This document shows positions 32,201 to 35,000 of a stretch of DNA of 35,000 nucleotides, piece after piece. How positions within the stretch are numbered: position 1 is the first letter of the stretch; every line of letters begins with the position of its first letter. Origin of the DNA: Mesostigma viride (lineage: Eukaryota > Streptophyta > Mesostigmatophyceae > Mesostigmatales > Mesostigmataceae); NCBI GenBank assembly GCA_009746045.1, contig RPFO01000744.1, positions 230,001 to 265,000 on the forward strand, written 5' to 3'. Under the pieces are notes generated by a model. It did not search any database, was not told the DNA's origin, and saw only the letters and a list, made by a program, of their open reading frames with translations. The translations under genes were made by a program, and so were the position numbers.

Positions 32201-34315
32201 AGGTTTCGTGCACCTCATGGAGGTGCTGATGGCCTGTGCATGTTTTTGCGTGTTTTTTCTGTGCTGGGGTTCTGACGACACGGTGTGCCGTGCAGGGACT
32301 ATGCACGCAGAACATCCGGATGACCTACAAGTACATGGCGCTGCAGATTGTAAGTTGGGTTTACCTAACTGTGTATGATCTATCCGTCGATCCATATGTA
32401 TATATAGATCATATGTGTATGATCTATCGGTCTATCGGTCTATCGGTCTATCGGTCTATCGGTCTATCAGTCTATCGGTCTATCGGTCTATCGGCCTATC
32501 GGCCTATCGGCCTATCGGCCTCTCGGCCTGTCGGCCTATCGGCCTGTCGGCCTATCGGCCTGTTGGCCTGTCGGCCTGTTGGCCTGTCGGCCTGTCGGCC
32601 TGTCGGCCTATCGGTCTATCGGTCGATCGGCCTATTCGGCCTATCGGTCTATCGGTCTATCGGTCTTTCTGTCTATCTGTTCTTCTGTCTATCTAGGCAC
32701 CACTCCCGTGGTTTCTGTCTGCATCTATTGCCCACGCGCACCACCGATCAACCCCCTTGTTGCCTGTCTCTGGTCCACCTGTCTGCCTATCCCTGGTGCT
32801 TTATGAGCTACAGGTCAACCATCAAGTTACTAAATCATTTTAGTATGGCGTCCTGTCTGTCTACCTATTCCTGGTCCACTCCTTTCTAGGTGGTTAGAGA
32901 GCCTCAGCTCAATCATGAACTTCTCAACCGTCTCTGACTCGCACCTAGAATGAGTCACCAGTTGCACAGTACGCAACAGGTGCCCCCATTCAGCCTAATG
33001 ATTACTTCTAGACCATACTAGAAACCAAGCATAACCATGTAAGGGCCCACCTGGGCGCGTAGTGGGTGGTCCCAGTACTAGGTCCCTCTGCTCTATAAAT
33101 AGCCCGGCCCCCCTCAGGGGGGTACGGTGAGTGTGTGCGGTGACACCCTTATAATGGACAATAGACCCCTTTCCTCGATGAGTTGACCCCGGGGTTGGTT
33201 TTGTAGATAGATTTGCTAGTTAGGATAAGATACCGACACTAAAAAGTGTAAGTGCCCCAGGGACCCACAAGATACTGCTAAAAATAACTGGGTTTTTTCC
33301 CTACTCAGACAGCTGTGCACCAGGGTACCCCAGTACCCCCTTGACTTTGACCAGGGTCCCCACCCTGGTCCAGTGGTCAGATACGGTCCGACAAAAGTGC
33401 TATGGATAGAGTGAATCTAGATCTTTCCATTGGTCTAGTTGGTTCCCGCCAAAACCTTCTCGCCAGATCCCTACAGGGCGCACAAATTCGTGCCGATTTT
33501 GAGTCACGAGAAAAGCTCGTGGTCGAAAATCAGCACGAGGATGGTTGAGGGGTTAAGGTATGAAGTCATGATGTTATGGCGTCCTGTCTGTCTGTCTATC
33601 CCTGGTCCGTGCGTGGCTTACGCGCACAGCTCATCACCGCATTCATCGTCGTCTCTGCGTTTGCGCGAGGCGCCAACTTCAACGGATGGGGAAACGCGCC
33701 CCGCGCCAACGTACGTCTCTATGTATGCGGGGGGGGGGGGGGGGGGGGGGCGTGTGCCTGTTAGATGAAGTTCAGGGCGAGCACTTCCTTTGCCACATAC
33801 AGAGATGGGTGGGGGAAGGCTGTTTCGCCCAGAGCCTATGTGTGTGTGTGTGTGTGTGTGTGTCATTGGGGGGTGGGGGGGGGGTGGGGGGTGCATGTGT
33901 GCGTGTTGGTGTGCTGGCCTCTGTGATATGCTCCGCAAAAATGCCTCAGAATTTCATCATTCATCCACCTCACAAAGGTTGCCATTTGCCTTACACCATT
34001 GCTTGCAATACAGTCGCAAGAGTCGCAGTGCGTGTCCACCGCTTCAACCATGCTTTCCGCTTTCGCTTCTTCTTTCTTGTTTATTGCCCCTCCATTTAAT
34101 TTACTTGCAGGAGTCGCGCTGCATGCCTAGTGCGTATTACCTGCTCTCGCCGCATCATCATCCCTCTGTTTCCCGCTTGCCCTTGCCTTACTCCAAACCA
34201 CTCGCAGGAGTCGCGCCGCATGTCCACCGTGTGGGTGGTGCTCACGCTGGTGGAGGCCTCCTTCTGGACGACCTGCCTGGTCATCTCCCTTCTCTCCCTC
34301 TTCCTCATTTTCCGG
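23249..34315 (+). CDS. SCAMP-like four-helix membrane protein, at least 8 exons, 3' end not found
   Basis: Exons: 23249-23320, 25517-25588, 27171-27246, 28639-28713, 30923-30975, 32296-32349, 33630-33710, 34208-34315. Phases agree at every join (0,0,1,1,0,0,0), giving 197 aa so far; the last exon ends at a GTGAGC donor. After a Gly/Ser-rich start (MGKWFGGGSSSSG), NYNYPPLINVVHF resembles the NWPPFFP block before helix 1 of secretory carrier-associated membrane proteins. Helices are at about 60-82, 91-112, 129-146 and 166-196. The 2-3 loop (FYNGYKGLCTQNIRMTYKYM) fits the family's conserved FRPLYKA loop position, and NFNGWGN lies before helix 4. SCAMPs cycle between Golgi, endosomes and plasma membrane and affect vesicle fusion and endocytosis. 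The family call is by pattern only; another tetraspanning family is possible. The gene is certain because all eight exons share frame and splice signals. N-terminal NPF motifs are absent. Confidence 0.75.
23885..23929. repeat. G-rich tract in SCAMP-like intron 1
   Basis: Runs of G up to about 16 long, interrupted by single A (ggggaggggggggag). A potential quadruplex; run length is uncertain. Confidence 0.8.
24081..24169 (+). repeat. Dispersed 86-bp repeat, copy 2
   Basis: Partner of 6911-6996 (COX14-like intron) in the same orientation. It ends in the shared tgacgcag. It is diverged, with small indels. Confidence 0.7.
24436..25257. repeat. 9-bp minisatellite CCATCTAGC in SCAMP-like intron 1
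   Basis: About 90 tandem units of CCATCTAGC, with CCGTCTAGC variants grouped in blocks (about 24872-24970, 25060-25148, 25204-25220) and a few CCC variants near the right end. As 9 is a multiple of 3, the plus strand is open as Pro-Ser-Ser repeats for 343 codons, but this lies inside an intron. Confidence 0.95.
25609..25974. repeat. 37-bp minisatellite in SCAMP-like intron 2
   Basis: About 9.6 head-to-tail copies of a 37-bp unit (TTGTTCACATCTCATCATAC then AGTCATCTTATGATAGA), with few substitutions. The last copy is cut at CATAC, exactly where the 30-bp element copy 3 begins. Confidence 0.93.
25975..26004 (+). repeat. Dispersed 30-bp element, copy 3
   Basis: CAAGGAGACAACCAGCGCAG then GCCAGAAATC, matching copies at 18267-18296 and 18391-18420. 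It interrupts the 37-bp minisatellite. Confidence 0.85.
26085..26330. repeat. Diverged minisatellite of about 60 bp in SCAMP-like intron 2
   Basis: Four imperfect copies share GTTGAAGCAGGAGAT, GCAAGCTT and GGAAATGCT. More diverged, and so probably older, than the neighbouring 37-bp and 29-bp arrays. Confidence 0.75.
26870..27167. repeat. 29-bp minisatellite running into the exon 3 acceptor
   Basis: About ten units of CTGCCATCCGTCCCTGAATA then TATCGTTAT. The last unit (CTGCCATCTGTCCCTGCATA then CAG) is itself the 3' splice site of exon 3 at 27171, so the array looks built from the acceptor region. Confidence 0.9.
28840..29123. mobile_element. 284-bp terminal-inverted-repeat element (MITE-like) with GTAC target duplication
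   Basis: The left end CCCCCCACACACACACGTTT then AAGATT is inverted at the right end (AATCTTAAACGTGTGTGGGG). GTAC flanks both sides (28836-28839, 29124-29127). The inside has imperfect repeats of a phrase like CCAGGGCTG-x-GATCTTAAACCTGA and no coding capacity. It splits a duplicated copy of the exon 4 donor region. This fits a non-autonomous DNA transposon; the superfamily is unknown. Confidence 0.75.
29340..29837. repeat. 35-bp minisatellite in SCAMP-like intron 4
   Basis: About 14 units of GAGTGCAACAAGCACACAAC then CATGCTCACGAATGC, with AATGGG and CAAGAA variants. Since 35 is not a multiple of 3, all three plus frames give the same three peptides in turn. It sits inside an intron and is not a protein. 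Confidence 0.93.
29867..30190. repeat. 13-bp minisatellite in SCAMP-like intron 4
   Basis: About 24 units of GCCCTGTTTCCCT with TTTCGCT, GATTCCCT and GATTCACT variants, starting 30 bp after the 35-bp array. Confidence 0.92.
30660..30800. repeat. AT-rich degenerate repeat around AATCATATTATTT
   Basis: Repeated phrases such as TTTAATCAT, TTGATCATATGTA and TCTAATCA in intron 4. Degenerate, with no fixed period. Confidence 0.6.
31378..31562. repeat. (CCA)n trinucleotide array in SCAMP-like intron 5
   Basis: About 50 ACC/CCA units, with a CCG block near 31528-31542. It makes false poly-Pro, poly-His and (minus) poly-Val frames. Confidence 0.95.
32420..32672. repeat. 8-bp minisatellite in SCAMP-like intron 6
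   Basis: About 31 units of CTATCGGT, with CTATCGGC and CTGTCGGC variants grouped in the middle. It starts 70 bp after the exon 6 donor. Confidence 0.93.
33000..33560. other. Compositionally distinct block in SCAMP-like intron 6, possible old insertion
   Basis: This stretch lacks the pyrimidine repeats of the rest of the intron. It includes CTCTATAAATAGCCC (TATA-like, 33091-33105), a CCCCCCTCAGGGGGG palindrome (33108-33122), two CCAGGGT/ACCCTGG inverted pairs (about 33320-33370) and an inverted pair around TTTTGAGTCACGAGAAAAGC (33497-33530). A solo LTR or another insertion would explain it, but I found no clean ends or target duplication. Confidence 0.35.
33730..33864. repeat. G run and (GT)n in SCAMP-like intron 7
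   Basis: An 18-19 base G run at about 33730-33749 and a (GT)12 run at about 33839-33863, then further G-rich DNA to about 33892. The intron is short (497 bp), and these tracts lie in its first third. Confidence 0.85.
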
Positions 34316-34534
34316 GTGAGCACGCGAACGAAATTATAGTTATAATTATATAATAGTTATAATTACTAGTGTGTAGACAGATAACGTATACGGAGGAGTG
34401 CGCGCGCTCACCCCCTTCTTCATATTCTGGGTGAGCAAGTGGCTGGTGCATGGTAGACCTGTGCATGGTAGACACCGTGTCAACCACAGCCCGTGCACGG
34501 TAGACATCATGGGAATGCGATACCTTGATTACAG

Positions 34535-34690
34535 CATCATGGGTGGGTCAGCGTGCGTACTATAGTGTGGGTCAGCGTGCGCACTATAGTGTGGGTCAGC
34601 GTGCGTACTATAGCGTGCGTACTAAAGTGTGGGTCAGCGTGCGTACTATAGCGTGCGTACTATAGTGTGGGTCAGCGTGCTTACTTTTGC
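34535..34690. repeat. Minisatellite GTGGGTCAGCGTGCGTACTATA in SCAMP-like intron 8
   Basis: About six units of 22-23 bp, some shortened to GCGTGCGTACTATA. Confidence 0.88.
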
Positions 34691-34959
34691 GTGCTGTATA
34701 TGGGTGAGTGCACATGCTTCCCCTCTTCCCCATACATTGGATGAGCGAAATAGGCATACTTGGCAGTCTAGAGATTGGCAGGGACAACCCGCCTTCGTAT
34801 AGAAAACAACAGTGCAGCTAGTTAGTGTAACGTTTCCTGTGGCAAGAATGATTTTGATGTCAAGCGCAATGTTCATTCATATAGATGAGAGAGCCAGTGT
34901 TTATATGGTTTCTTTGTTGTGGCAGAAACCTATTCTGCCCTGTTGTGTTTTGTTTTCTG

Positions 34960-35000
34960 TTGTTGTTGTTGTTATTGTTGTGGTTGTTGTTGTTGTTGTC
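34960..35000. repeat. (GTT)n microsatellite at window end
   Basis: Imperfect GTT units with ATT and GGT interruptions, running off the window. Confidence 0.9.

Larger units (their letters stand above)
34316..35000. other. Continuation of the SCAMP-like intron 8 to the window end
   Basis: After the exon 8 donor no further coding exon is seen. It holds two diverged copies of the exon 8 donor (34411-34440, about 34720-34748), a repeat of about 22 bp and a terminal (GTT)n run. The remaining exon or exons must lie beyond the window, or are too small for me to find. Confidence 0.5.

Noticed and set aside
32236-32889. 217-codon Gly-Leu-Ser-Tyr-Arg repeat frame
   Set aside because: It overlaps exon 6 in another frame and is mostly the 8-bp array.

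Overview
This is a nuclear eukaryotic window, most likely from a photosynthetic alga. The genes are split by GT-AG introns of about 0.2 to 2.2 kb, with donors such as GTGAGT, GTACGT and GTAAGT and acceptors preceded by pyrimidines and CAG. Exons are GC-rich at third positions, while introns and intergenic DNA are full of micro- and minisatellites. A DUF1997 protein with a transit-peptide-like N-terminus points to a plastid. COX14-, UBL3/MUB- and SCAMP-type proteins are general eukaryotic. I cannot name the lineage: the first protein residues look more like a simple transit peptide (primary plastid) than a bipartite one, but this is weak evidence.

Layout. 1-3043 has no convincing gene. 3044-4466 (minus) is a membrane-anchored ubiquitin-fold gene (UBL3/MUB), with two well-supported exons and a proposed third. 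5768-7135 (plus) is a two-exon COX14-like gene, and 7562-10575 (plus) a three-exon plastid DUF1997 gene. 11468-18532 is a nest of non-LTR retrotransposon (LINE) copies: a 5'-truncated minus-strand copy (11478-14298), a short 3'-end copy (14338-14488), a linker-region fragment (about 14600-15150), a plus-strand copy (15328-17624) and another short 3'-end copy (18323-18522). Three of these have clean 10-bp target-site duplications. 20221-21830 (minus) is an unrecognised gene for a single-pass membrane protein with a low-complexity tail. 22767-23033 is a possible small secreted ORF. 23249 to beyond about 34315 (plus) is one gene, at least 8 exons and 11 kb long with 591 coding bases seen; its four membrane segments fit the SCAMP family. 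Its 3' end was not found.

The genes do not form an operon or pathway. Their products act in different compartments: plasma membrane/endomembranes (UBL3, SCAMP), mitochondrial inner membrane (COX14) and plastid (DUF1997).

The most unusual signal is in the introns. Nearly every long SCAMP intron has its own tandem repeat, and several introns (also one in the DUF1997 gene) carry diverged local copies of the adjoining splice junction and exon edge. In one case such a copy has been split by a 284-bp inverted-repeat element flanked by GTAC. This suggests introns growing by tandem duplication of their own splice junctions.
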